Origin: Triticum aestivum
Taxonomy: Eukaryota; Streptophyta; Magnoliopsida; Poales; Poaceae
Length of the DNA stretch: 64,000 nucleotides
Reading direction: 5' to 3'
Assembly (NCBI RefSeq): GCF_018294505.1
Contig: NC_057812.1
Location: 63,940,494-64,004,493, forward strand
The position numbers and the translations under genes are program-made. Each line of letters begins with the position of its first letter. Position 1 is the first letter of the stretch. Of this stretch, positions 1 through 11,152 are shown piece after piece. The notes under the pieces were generated by a model, which was not told the origin of the DNA, did no database searches, and saw nothing but the letters and a program-made list of their open reading frames with translations.

Positions 1-1886
1 ATGCCAATCACCTCATGATCACGTATATCTCCCGTGGTCTCAAGGTGGATGGCAAGCCCATGAAGGACATCGTCTTCACCCTCAACGAGCAAATAAACTT
101 CCTCCAAAGCCAGATCTACGATATCTCCAAAACCAAGTTTTTGAATATGTGGCGAGGTTTAAAGGTATGAGTTTGGCTGCTGGTTGCAGGACCCGTGAGA
201 CTCACTCCTCCTCTTATGATGGTTGACCTCTTCCATGGAAACCCGAGGACAAGATTTCTTCTTCATCACCACCACCTTCTTCTTCATCACCAAAAGAAAA
301 TTGAGTATCGGGTATGGGCACTCCCCTTGGCTTCCGCCAATCTTGGGGGAGGTGCCTCGGTATCGTATCATCCCCACTATCTTTTGCCTTTACTTATTTT
401 AGTTCGATTTTTTGCTTTATATGAATAAAAGTTTAGTTTGATCCTTTCTTTTCGCGAGTTTGCTTAGTGATCTATCTTTTTAATCGTGTGCGAGATATAT
501 AATAAAGTTTAGTTTGAGTTTTTGCTTTCTTTACTTTTATGTTACAATAAAAAGAAGGATAATAAATAAGAAGAAAGGAAATAAATCAAGTAGATCATAT
601 ACTAATCTTATGGTAGGTGATGACACCACATAAGGAAAAGTATAAGTACGGAATTTTATTAGAGATTGACAAACATAGCATTGGTCAATAATGCAATTCA
701 TGAAAGAATTAATAAGGGAAGAGAAGATTCACATATAAATATACTATCCTAGAAATCTTTTGTGATTGTGAGCCCCCATCAAAATATTATATGCAAAAAT
801 TGTTGATTTTGGACAAGGAAGACAACTTAATGATTTATGTTTGTTCATATTCACATACAAGTTATATTCCATAGATCCTTCAACATGTGGTGCTTGCCCC
901 TATCTTTGCTAGCCAAAAATTTCGCACTAAGTAGAGATACTACTTGTGCATCCAAAAACCCTTAAACCCAATTCTTATTTTCAAGTGTACACCATAGCTA
1001 CCTAGGGATTGTGCAAGATCCCTCAAGTAAGTTGTCATCAGTGCAAAAAGGCATTAAAAATTGCTTCTAAAAGTGTGAGATCATTTAGTGTAAGAGAAAA
1101 TTGAGCGTTGTACGAACTTGTGATGATGAAGAATAAAAGTGACAGACTGCATAATAAAGGTCTCTATCACAAGGGGCAATACAACGTGACGCTCTTTTGC
1201 ACTAAGGGGTTGAGCATACAAACAAATAAGCGCATGGCAACCTTTGCTTCCCTCTGCGAAGGGCCTATCTTTTACTTTTATGTATTTACTTTTATACAAA
1301 GGGTCAAAGTATTCTCTCTATTCCTTCTTTTTTCTTTGGCAAGCATCATGTGGTGAGGAAAGATCTAGGCACATATGTCCAGTTGAATATGGGTAGCATG
1401 AGTTATTATTGTTGACATCACCCTTGAGGTGAATACATTGGGAGGCGAAACTATAAGGCCCTATCTTTCTATGTGTCTGATCGAAACGTTTTGCTCATGT
1501 GTATGCGGTGAGTGTTAGCAATCATAGAAGACTATACGATGGTTGAGTATGTGGACTTGCCTAAAGGCTTCGATACGTGACCCTTCCTAGAAAGATGATG
1601 AATTGTAGTTACAAAGTTGACTGAGAGCATAGTTTGTTGGTTTCTAATAGAGTTTTTGCTTTATACTTCAATAGTGTGATGAATTGTCACTTATTCATGA
1701 GAAGTCTATGATGAAAGTTCTATGATAAAAGTCTTATGTTTAAGTTTGTTGTTGTTGTAATAATCTACATGATGCCTCTATGTTCGTATTTTGTTTTTAT
1801 CGACACCTCTCTCTCTCTAAGCATGTGGACATGTTTTTCAATTTCGGTTTTTGCTTGAGGACAAGCTAGGTCTAAACTTGGGGAGT
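1..1886 (+). mobile_element. Gypsy retrotransposon, 3' internal region (truncated by window start)
   Basis: This is the non-coding stretch between the coding part and the 3' LTR of a Ty3/gypsy element. It ends in a purine-rich tract (AAACTTGGGGAG) directly before an LTR beginning TGATACG. Bases 3-170 form an open frame (frame 3) with a coding look, containing ISRGLKVDGKPMKDIVF and ending at a TGA; I do not recognise its product, and it may be the tail of an element-encoded protein. The remainder, about 1.7 kb, is AT-rich with only short chance ORFs and holds no gene I can support. Triticeae gypsy families with long 3' non-coding regions look like this; the family assignment is by style only. 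Confidence 0.7.
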
Positions 1887-4800
1887 TGATACGTCCATTT
1901 TGCATCATGTTTTCATACTATTATTTATGATGTTCTCATACATAATAATGCTTTTTGGAGTAATTCTAATGACTTTTCTTTCATAATATGCAAGGTACAC
2001 ACAAAGAGGGAGAATTCCGGCAGCTGGAAATCTAGACCTGGAAAAGCTACGTCAGGCTACCTATTCTGCACAACTCCAAACAAGCTGAAACTTCACAGAG
2101 ATTTTTATGGAATATATGAATAATATTGGAGCAAATAAGTACCAGAGGGGCCCCACCAGGTGGGCACAACCCACTTGGGCAATAATAAATTGATTATTAT
2201 TATATTTCCTTGTTCATGATAATCGTTTATTATCCATGCTAGAATTGTATTGATAGGAAACTCAGATACATGTGTGGATACATAGACAACACCATGTCCC
2301 TAGTAAGCCTCTAGTTGACTAGCTCGTTGATCAATAGATGGTTACGGTTTCCTGACCATGGACATTGGATGTCGTTAATAACGGGATCACATCATTAGGA
2401 GAATGATGTGATGGACAAGACCCAATCCTAAGCATAGCACAAGATCATGTAGTTCGTATGCTAAAGCTTTTCTAATGTCAAGTATCATTTCCTTAGACCA
2501 TGAGATTGTGCAACTCCCGGATACCGTAGGAGTGCTTTGGGTGTATCAAACGTCACAACGTAACTGGGTGACTATAAAGGTGCACTACAGGTATCTCCAA
2601 AAGTGTATGTTGGGTTGGCACGAATCGAGACTGGGATTTGTCACTCCGTGTAAACGGAGAGGTATCTCTGGGCCCACTCGGTAGGACATCGTCATAATGT
2701 GCACAATGTGATCAAGGAGTTGATCACGGGATGATGTGTTACGGAACGAGTAAAGAGACTTGCTGGTAACGAGATTGAACAAGGTATCGGGATACCGACG
2801 ATCGAATCTCGGGCAAGTGTCGTACCGATAGACAAAGGGAATTGTATACGGGATTGATTAAGTCCTTGACATCGTGGTTCATCTGATGAGATCATTGTGG
2901 AACATGTGGGAGCCAACATGGGTATCCAGATCCCGCTGTTGGTTATTGACCGGAGATCGTCTCGGTCATGTCTGCATGTCTCCCGAACCCGTAGGGTCTA
3001 CACACTTAAGGTTCGATGACGCTAGGGTTATAAAGGAAGTTTGTATGTGGTTACCGAATGTTGTTCGGAGTCCCGGATGAGACCCCGGACGTCACGAGGA
3101 GTTCCGGAATGGTCCGGAGGTAAAGATTTATATATGGGAAGTCCTGTTTTGGTCACCGGAAGAGTTTCGGGGTTTATCGGTAACGTACCGGGACCACCGG
3201 GAGGGTCCCGGGGGTCCACCAAGTGGGGCCACCAACCCCGGAGGCTTGCATGGGCCAAGAGTGGTGAGGGACCATCCCCTTAGTGGGCTGGTGCGCCTCC
3301 CATAAGGGCCCATGGCGCCCAAGAGGTGGAAAGGGGGCAAACCCTAGGGGATATGGGCCTTAAGGCCCATATTGGTGCGCCTCCCTCTCCCATCCCATCT
3401 TGGCCGCCCCCTTGCCTCCCCATCTAGGGCTGCCGCCCCCCCTAGGGGTGGGAACCCTAGAGGGGGCGCAGCCCCTCCCCTTCCCTATATATATTGAGGC
3501 ATTGGGCTGCCCATAACACACGTGATTCGATCTCTCGTTGGTGCAGCCCTGCATCTCTCTCTCCCTCCTCTTCTGTGGTGCTTGGCGAAGCCCTGCAGGA
3601 TAGCCACGCTCCTCCACCACCACCACGCCGTTGTGCTGCTGCTGGATGGAGTCTTCCTCAACCTCTCCCTCTCCCTTGCTGGATCAAGGCGTGGGAGACG
3701 TCACCGGGCTGTACGTGTGTTGAACGCGGAGGTGCCGTGCGTTCGGCACTTGGTCATCGGTGATTTGAATCACCACGAGTACGACTCCATCAACCCCGTT
3801 CACTTGAACGCTTCCGCTTAGCGATCTACAAGGGTATGTAGATGCACTCTCCTTCCCCTCGTTGCTAGTTTCTCCATAGATAGATCTTGGTGACACGTAG
3901 GAAAATTTTGAATTTATGCTACGTTCCCCAACACCCTGGTGGGTTGTGCTCACCCAGGCCCACCTCCGGTGCCCATCTTCTGGTATATAAGTCATTTTGA
4001 CCTAGAAAAAACAAGGAGAGGACTTTCGGGGCGGAGCACCGCCGTCTCGAGGCGGAAATTGGGCAGGAGCACTTTTTCCCTCCGGCGGAGAGATTCCGCC
4101 AGGGGAACTTCCCTCCCGGAGGGGGAATCGTCGTCATCATCATCACCAACAACTCTCCCATCTTTTTTTTGCGGGTGAAACAACTCTCCCATCTTGGGGA
4201 GGGCAATCTCCATCAACATCTTCAACAACACCATCTCATCTCAAACCCTAGTTCATCTCTTGTGTTCAATCTTGTTGCCGAAACTATAGATTGGTGCTTG
4301 TGGGTGACTAGTAGTGTTGATTATATCTTGTAGTTGATTACTATATGGTTTATTTGGTGGAAGATTATATGTTCAGATCCATTATGCTATTTAATACCCC
4401 TCTGATCTTGAGCATGTTTATCACTGGTGATTAGTTACTTTGTTCTTGAGGTCACGGGAGAAATCATGTTGCAAGTAATCATGTGAACTTGATATGTGTT
4501 CGATATTTTGATAGTATGTATGTTGTGATTCCCTTAGTGGTGTCATGTGAACGTCGACTACATGACACTTCACCATATTTGGGCCTAAGGGAATGCATTG
4601 TGGAGTAGCAATTAGATGATGGGTTGCGAGACTGACAGAAACTTAAACCCCAGTTTATGCGCTATTCCGTAAGGGGTCGATTGGATCCAAAGGTTTAATG
4701 CTATGGTTAGAATTTATTCTTAATACTTTTCTCATAGTTGCGGATGCTTGCGAGAGGGTTAATCATAAGTAGGAGGTTTGTTCAAGTAAGAACAACACCT

Positions 4801-5166
4801 TAGCACCGGTCCACCCACATATCATATTATCAAAGTAGCGAACACAAATCAAACCAACATGATGAAAGTGACTAGATGAAATTCCTGTGTACCCTCAAGA
4901 ACGCTTTGCTTATCATAAGAGACCGTTTTGGCATGTCTCTTGCCTCAAAAGGATTGGGCTACCTTGCCGCACTTCTGATACTATTATCGTTACTTGCTCG
5001 TTACAAATTATCTTGCTATCAAACTACTCTGTTATTTACAATTTCAGCACTTGCAGACATTACCTTGCTGAAAACCACTTGTCATTTCCTTCTGCTCCTC
5101 GTTGGGTTCGACACTCTTACTTATCGACAAGAGCTACAATTCATCCCATATACTTGTGGGTCATCA
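1887..5166 (+). mobile_element. Gypsy 3' LTR, interrupted by a copia LTR
   Basis: The LTR begins TGATACGTCC just after a polypurine tract and ends GGGTCATCA, giving the expected TG...CA limits. Bases 2178-3933 belong to a copia LTR that splits it, so the gypsy LTR itself is about 1.5 kb. The part right of the insertion (3934-5166) carries on with a tail typical of Triticeae gypsy LTRs (CTTACTTATCGACAAGAGC). The right end is followed at once by a copia LTR stub, so no 5-bp target duplication can be checked on that side. Confidence 0.75.
2178..3933 (+). mobile_element. Copia (Angela/WIS/BARE-like) solo LTR, 5' tip missing
   Basis: This 1.76 kb stretch matches the Triticeae copia LTR type found intact at 6970-8754: GGCAATAATAAA near the start, GATAACGGGATCACATC, a TATATATAT box at 3486-3494, and an end ACGTTCCCCAACA. 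About 18 bases of the expected 5' tip (TGTTGGAAATATGCCC-type) are absent, so the left edge is a deletion and no target duplication is visible (left CACTTGG, right CCCTG). No internal region adjoins it, so it is a solo LTR or a truncated copy. ORFs of 70-100 codons at 3000-3995 lie in its GC-rich leader and are not genes. Confidence 0.8.
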
Positions 5167-5429
5167 TCATGCTGCTGGAACTCATCCACTACTTCGCCGT
5201 CTTGCTGGATTAAGAAGGCGAGGACGTCACCGAGCTGAATGTGTGCAGAACGCGGAGGTGTCGTATGGATCGCGAAGAAGTTTGACTACATCAACCGCAT
5301 TAAAAAACGCTTTCTCTTATGGTCTACGAGGGTGCGTAGATACACTCTCCCTTCTTGTTGCTATGCATCTCCTTGGATAGATCTTGCGTGTGCGTAGAAT
5401 TTTTTTGTTTCCATGCAACTTTCCCAACA
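5167..5429 (+). repeat. Copia 5' LTR remnant
   Basis: This is the last 263 bp of a copia LTR, aligning by eye to the end of the 6970-8754 LTR. Shared landmarks are the GGATTAAGAAGGCGAGGACG block, GGATCGCGAAGAAGTTTGAC and a CCAACA end. It adjoins the end of the upstream gypsy LTR at 5166. Confidence 0.75.
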
Positions 5430-5434
5430 TTGAG

Positions 5435-6937
5435 GCCACGAAATCTGAGATAGGATCATGTATGAGAACAAAGTATGGACTTTGGTGGACTTGCCCGATG
5501 ATCGGCAAGCCATTGAGAATAAATGGATCTTCAATAAGAAGACAGACGCTGATGGTAATGTCACCATCTACAAAGCTCGACTTGTCACGAAAGGTTTTCG
5601 ACAAGTTCAAGGGGTTGACTATGATGAGAACTTCTCACCCGTAGCAATGCTTAAGTCAGTATGAATCATTTTAACAATTGCCGCATTTTATAAATATGAT
5701 ATCTGGCAAATGGACATCAAAACTGCATTCCTTAATGAATTTCTTAAAGAAGAGTTGTATATGATTCAACCAGAAGGTTTTGTCGATCCTAAAGGTGCTA
5801 ACAAAGTGTGCAAACTCCAGCGATCCATCTATGGATTGGTGCGAACATCTCGGAATTGGAATATACGCTTTGATGAGGTGATCAAAGCATATGGTTTTAT
5901 ACAGACTTATGGTGAAGCCTGTATTTACAACAAAGTGAGTGGGAGCTTTGTAGCATTTCTGATATTATATGTGGATGGCATAATGTTGATTGGAAATGAT
6001 ATAGAATTTCAGGATAGCATAAAAAGATACTTGAATAAGAATTTTTCAATGAAAGACCTCAGTGAAGATGCTTATAAATTGGGCATCAAGATCTATAGGG
6101 ATAGATCGAGGCGCTTAATAGGACCTTCACAAAGCACATACCTTGACAAAGTATTGAAGAAGTTCGAAATGGATCAATCAAAGAAAGGGTTCTTGCCTGT
6201 TTTACAAGGTGTGAAATTGAGTCAGACTCAAAGCCCGACCACTGTAGAAGATAGAGAGAAAATTAAAGTCATTCCCTATGCCTCGGCCATAGGTTCTATC
6301 ATGTATGCTACGTTGTGTACCAGACCTGATGTGTGCCTTGCCATAAGTTTGGCAGGGAGGTACCAAAGTAATCCAGGAGTGGATCACTGGACAACGGTCA
6401 AGAACATCCTAAAGTACCTGAAAAGGACCAAGGATATGTTTCTTGTTTATGGAGGTGACGAAGAGCTCGTTGTAAATTGTTACGTCGATGCTAGCTTCGA
6501 CACTGACCCGGATGACTCTAAGTCACAAACCGGATGCGTATTTATATTGAATGGTGGAGCTGTTAGTTGGTGCAGTTCCAAGTAGAGCGTTGTGGCGGGA
6601 TCTATGTGTGAAGCGGAGTACATAGCTGCTGCGGAAGCAGCACATGAAGGAGTTCATATGCGATCTAGATGTAATACCCGGTGCATCGGGTCCAATGAAA
6701 ATCTTTTGTGACAACACTGGAGTAATTGCCTTAGCGAAGGAATCCAGGTTTCACAAGAGAACCAAACACATCAAGAGACGCTTTAACTCCATTCATGAAA
6801 AGGTCAAGGATGGAGACATAGAACTTTGCAAAATACATATGGATCTGAATGTAGCAGACCCGTTGACTAAGCCTCTTCCGCGAGCAAAACATGATCAGCA
6901 CCAAGACTCCATGGGTGTCACATTCATTACAATGTAA
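5435..6937 (+). pseudogene. Copia pol remnant: reverse transcriptase and RNase H
   Basis: The frame encodes the Ty1/copia RT-RNase H region, which would copy element RNA into DNA. It opens near ENKVWTLVDLPD, followed by the WQMDIKTAFLN motif, the RT active-site region, and an RNase H part with YVDASFDTDPDDSKSQTG and a C-terminal VADPLTKPL motif. It is broken four ways. An in-frame TGA lies at 5662-5664 and a TAG at 6583-6585. A frameshift occurs near 6640, after which frame 2 (6644-6937) carries on. The YVDD active site reads YVDG (5968-5979), so the second catalytic aspartate is lost. Everything upstream of RT is deleted. Confidence 0.88.
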
Positions 6938-6969
6938 TCTAATTATTGACTCTAGTGCAAGTGGGAGAC

Positions 6970-8754
6970 TGAAGGAAATATGCCCTAGAGGCAATAATAA
7001 AGTTATTATTTTATATTTTCCTTGTTCATGATAAACGTTTATTATTCATGCTAGAATTGTATTGATCCGAATCTTAAATACATGTGTGAATACATAAACA
7101 GATACTGTGTCCCTAGTAAGCCTCTAGTAGACTAGCTCGTTGATCAAATATGGTTAAGGTTTCCTAACCATATACATGTGTTGTCATTTGATGACGGGAT
7201 CACATCATTAGGAGAATGATGTGATGGAAAAGACCCATCCATTAGCTTAGCATATTGATCATTGAGTTTATTGCTATTGATTTCTTAATGTCAAATACAT
7301 ATTCCTTCGACTATGAGATTATGCAACTCCCGGATACTGGAGGAATACCTTGTGTGCTATCAAATGTCACAACGTAACTAGCTGATCATAAAGATGCTCT
7401 ACAGGTATCTTAGAAGGTGTTTGTTGAGTTGGCATAGATCGAGATTAGGATTTGTCACTTCGAGTATCTGAGAGGTATCTCTGGGCCCTCTCGGTAATAA
7501 ACATCATCAGAAGCCTTGCAAGCAAAGTGGCTAAGGAGTTAGTTACAAGATGATGTATTAAAGAACGAGTGAAGAGACTTGCCGGTAACGAGATTAAACT
7601 AGGTATGAAGATAACAACAATCGAATCTCGGGTAAGTAACATACTGATAGATAAAGGGAATTACGTATGTTGTCATAAGGTTTGACTGATAAAGATCTTC
7701 GTAGAATAGGAGCAAATATGGGCATCCAGGTTCCGCTATTGGTTATAGACCGGAGAGGTGTCTCGGTCATGTCTACATAGTTCTCGAACCCATAGGGTTC
7801 GCACGTTTAACGTTCATTGACGATATAGTGTTATATGAGTTATATGATTTCTTGACCGATTGTTGTTTGGAGTCCTGGATGAGATCACGGACATGATGAG
7901 AAGCTCCGGAATGGTCCGGAGGTAAAGATTGATATATAGGACGATACTACTCGAACACTGGAAGAGTTTCGGAGTGCACCGGGTAGTCATCGGATCGCCG
8001 GAAGGGGTTCCAGCCAGACACCCCCCCCCCCCCCGGAGGTCTATGGGCCTAATGGGCCAAGGGGAGGCATACACCAGCCCACAAGGGGCTGATGCGCCCC
8101 TCTCCCTAGCTGGCCAGCCCTGGGGGAAGGAAAAGGGGAGGGTTGGCCCCTCCTGCCTTTCCCTCCTCATGAGAGAAAGGAAAGGGGGGCGCCACCTCCC
8201 CCTGCCTTCCTCCCGCACTCAAACATGGAAGGGGGCGTGGCTTGGGGCAAGAGTCCAAGTGGGATTCGGCCCCACTTGGGGCACGTCCTGGCTGCCTCCC
8301 CTCTCTCCCCCCCCCCCACCTATATATATGTGGGAGGGGCGCCACACAGAACCACAATAAGCTCTTAGCTGTGTGCGGCCCCCCTACACAGTTTCATCCC
8401 TCAGTCATATTTTCATAGTGCTTAGGCGAAGCCCTTCGGAGATAGCATCACCACCACCGTCACCACGCCGTCGTGTTGCCGGAACTCATCCACTACTTCG
8501 CTGTCTTGCTGGATTAAGAAGGCGAGGACGGCACCGAACTGAACGTGTGTTGAATGCGGAGGTGTCGTACGTTCGGTACTCGATCGGTTGGATCGCGAAG
8601 AAGTTTGACTACATCAACCGCGTTAATAAATGCTTCCGTTTATGGTCTACGGGGGTATGTAGACACACTCTCCCCTCTCATTGCTATGCATCTCCATGGA
8701 TAGATCTTGCGTGTGTGTAGATTTTTTTTGCTTTCCATGCAACATTTTCCAACA
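6970..8754 (+). repeat. Copia 3' LTR (full length)
   Basis: The 1785-bp LTR starts TGAAGGAAATATGCCC directly after the polypurine tract and ends TTCCAACA. The start departs from the usual TGTTGG. It contains a TATATATAT box at 8321 followed by a GC-rich leader, in the same order as the LTR at 2178-3933. Homopolymer C runs occur at 8021-8035 and 8307-8318. ORFs over 7814-8360 and 8373-8720 lie in this LTR and are not genes. Confidence 0.85.
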
Positions 8755-9718
8755 TGCCCGGTATGTGGTGCATTGCGCTATCAGATCAGCCGTGATGACC
8801 CTGGTGATGTTGAGGGCGAGCGCCTCAGGAAGAGGGTTCCTGCCAAGGTGATGTGGTATGCTCCTATAATACCACGATTGAAATGTTTATTCCAAAACAA
8901 AGAGCACGCCAAGTTGTTGCGATGGCACAAAGAAGACCGTAAGAAAGACGCGATGTTGAGAGTACCCGCTGACGGGTCGTGGTGGAGAAAAATTGAGAGA
9001 AAGTTCACCGACTTTGCAGATGATGCAGGGAACTTATGGTTTGCTATAAGTATATGTGGCATGAATCCTTTTGGGAGCAGAGCTGCAGTCATAGCACCTG
9101 GTCTGTGACTCTATGTATCTATAACCTTCCTCCTTGGTTGTGCATGAAGCGGAAGTTCATTATGATTCCAGTGCTCATCCAAGGCCCTAAGCAACCCGGC
9201 AACGACATTGATGTGTACCTAAGGCCGTTAGTTGAAGAACTTTTACAGTTGTGGGATAAAAAAGCTATACGTGTGTGGGATGAGCACAAACAACATGAAT
9301 TGACTTACCAGCGTTGTTGTTTGTAACCATCAACGATTGACCTGCTCTTAGTAACCTTTCAGGACAGACAAATAAGGGATACAAACTGTTTATATGAGAC
9401 TGAAAGTATATATTTGGATAAATGTAAGAAGAATGTGTACCCAGGACAGTGTCGATTTCTTCCGATCAGGCATCTCTTAAGAAAGAAAGGAAAGCATTTC
9501 AAAGTTGAGGCAGATCACCTGAGGAAGCCTGGCCGCCGTACTGGTGATGATATATTTGATATGGTCAAGGATTCAAAAGTAATCTTCGGAAAGGGTCCTA
9601 GAGGGCAATCTGTTCTGAATGACGCTAACTGACACACACCCATGTGGAAGAAGAAATCTATATTTTGGGAGCTACCCTGCTGGAAAGTCCTAGAAGTCCG
9701 CTCTGCAATCAACGTGAT
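8755..9718 (+). pseudogene. CACTA transposase (TNP2 type) fragment
   Basis: Conceptual translation gives a central piece of the TNP2 transposase of CACTA DNA transposons. Frame 1 has CPVCGALRYQISRDDPGDVE and RLKCLFQNKEHAKLLRWHKE, then a frameshift near 9090 moves to frame 3 with STWSVTLCIYNLPPWLCMKR and QGPKQPGNDIDVYLRPLVEE. A stop at about 9324 precedes further homology ending AINVI at 9716. Both termini are absent: the left edge is the copia LTR end and the right edge is the start of a gypsy LTR. It cannot encode an active enzyme. The CACTA at 38387-45994 is a different copy and has no TNP2. Confidence 0.88.
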
Positions 9719-10466
9719 TGATACGTCTCCAACATATCTATAATTTTTTATTGTTCCATGCTATTATATTATCCATCTTGCATGTTTTATATGCATTATT
9801 ATGCTATTTTATATTATTTTTTGGGACTAACCTATTAATCTAGTGCCTAGTGGCAGTTGCTATTTTTTCTTGTTTTTGTCTTCTACAAAAAATCAATACC
9901 AAACGGAGTCCAAATGGAACGAAACTTTTTGACGATTTTTCTTGGACAAGAAGACACCCACGAAGCTTTGGGAGGAGGCCAGAAGAGCCACAGGGTGGCC
10001 ACAAGCATGGAGGTTGCGCCCTAGGGGGCGCGCTTCCAGGGCTTGTGGGCCCCCCATGACTCCCCTAACCCTAAACTCAGCTCTATTAATACGCAAATAT
10101 TCCCCGAAGACCAGAAATACTTTTTCGCCGCCGCAAGTTTCTGTCCTCGTGAGATCCCATCTTGGGGCCTTTTTCGGTACTCTGTCGGAGGGGGATTCGA
10201 TCACGGAGGGCCTCTACATCAATCTTGCTGCCCTTTCAATGATGTGTGAGTAGTTTACCACAGACATACGGGTCCATAGCTACTAGCTAGATGGCTTCTT
10301 CTCTCTCTTTGATCTTGAATACAATGTTCTACTCGATGTTCTCGGAGATCTATTCGATGTAATCTTCTTTTGCGGTGTGTTTGTTGAGATCCGATGAATT
10401 GTGAGTTTATGATTAGATTATCTATGAATATTATTTGAGTATTCTCTGAACTATTTTATGCATAAT
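9719..10466 (+). mobile_element. Gypsy LTR fragment (3' truncated)
   Basis: The segment starts TGATACGTCTCCAACATATC, the 5' end of a very common Triticeae gypsy LTR. It continues through AAACGGAGTCCAAATGGAACG and TTTGTTGAGATCCGATGAAT, and stops near 10466, well short of a full LTR. No CA end, primer-binding site or internal region follows. Confidence 0.78.
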
Positions 10467-10896
10467 TAAAATAGCTTTGTATTTCTCTCCGGTCTATTGA
10501 TTTGATTTGGCCGTACCACCGCGAGCAGCAACTACAACGTCGATGAGGAGTAGCAGAGGAAAATAAGGTCTGCATGTCCACGTGACTACATTGCCACACC
10601 ATCGCAGTAACCGGATCGCAAGGAGCAATGTTGGGCCATGGAGGACGTGTGCCTGCGAAGACGTGCGTGTGCGTTCTTGCTGGAGACTTGTTGGCCGCGT
10701 AGATGCAGTGGAGCACAAGGATGAACCACGGAGGATCGACAGACGACGGGTGTGGCAACGAGGGCGGCGAGGTGGTAAATTAGGGTTTTATGGTAGATGT
10801 GAGGATGGTTCGGTGGGATTATGTAGTCCAACGAGCTGTCGTTGGATGCATCATTCCAAACGATTGGTGAGATACAGGTATGACCAAAACTAAGTA
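10467..10896. other. Unassigned 430 bp between LTR fragment and Stowaway half
   Basis: This is mixed-composition sequence with short overlapping ORFs on both strands (for example 10582-10893 plus and 10456-10758 minus). They show no recognisable domain and look like chance ORFs. I see no terminal repeats or known motif. Confidence 0.4.
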
Positions 10897-10996
10897 ATCC
10901 CTCCGTTCCTAAATATAAGTCTATATAGAGATTTCAATAAGGGATTACATACGAAGAAAAAGAGTAAATCTACACTCTAAAATATGTCTATACTGG
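10897..10996. mobile_element. Stowaway-type MITE, left half only
   Basis: The stretch begins at a TA followed by TCCCTCCGTTCCTAAATATAAG, the terminal motif of Triticeae Stowaway MITEs. It runs about 95 bp through CTACACTCTAAAATATGTCTA and then breaks off where a hAT-type MITE and a Helitron-like terminus begin. The right half is not found nearby. Confidence 0.65.
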
Positions 10997-11148
10997 CAGT
11001 GGCGGAGCTTGGGACACATCAACATCAGGTTTACGCTAGATTTTTATGAATCTATGGGAAATTTACTCATGATAATATGAAAAAATCTCCTAGGCAGGGG
11101 GGGGGGGGGGCGATGGCCCAGGTTGATCTCCACTAAGCTCCGCCACTG
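10997..11148. mobile_element. hAT-type MITE, 152 bp
   Basis: The element has 14-bp terminal inverted repeats, CAGTGGCGGAGCTT at the left and AAGCTCCGCCACTG at the right. It is flanked by 8-bp duplications TATACTGG (10989-10996) and TATACTAG (11149-11156), 7 of 8 identical. Eight-base duplications and CA-starting ends are the hallmarks of the hAT superfamily. It has no coding capacity and contains a G12-14 run near 11099. Confidence 0.75.
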
Positions 11149-11152
11149 TATA

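Larger units (their letters stand above)
5167..8754 (+). mobile_element. Truncated copia retrotransposon (Angela/WIS/BARE-like)
   Basis: In order: a 263-bp remnant of the 5' LTR's 3' end (5167-5429), an internal segment starting inside reverse transcriptase (5430-6969) and a complete 1785-bp 3' LTR (6970-8754). Primer-binding site, gag, protease and integrase are missing. The deletion joins the LTR end (TTCCCAACA) directly to RT coding sequence. The polypurine tract CAAGTGGGAGAC abuts the 3' LTR. The element is defective. Confidence 0.85.

Noticed and set aside
3494..3821. Plus-strand ORFs of 89-99 codons
   Set aside because: They lie within the copia LTR leader, and the other copia LTRs do not preserve them.
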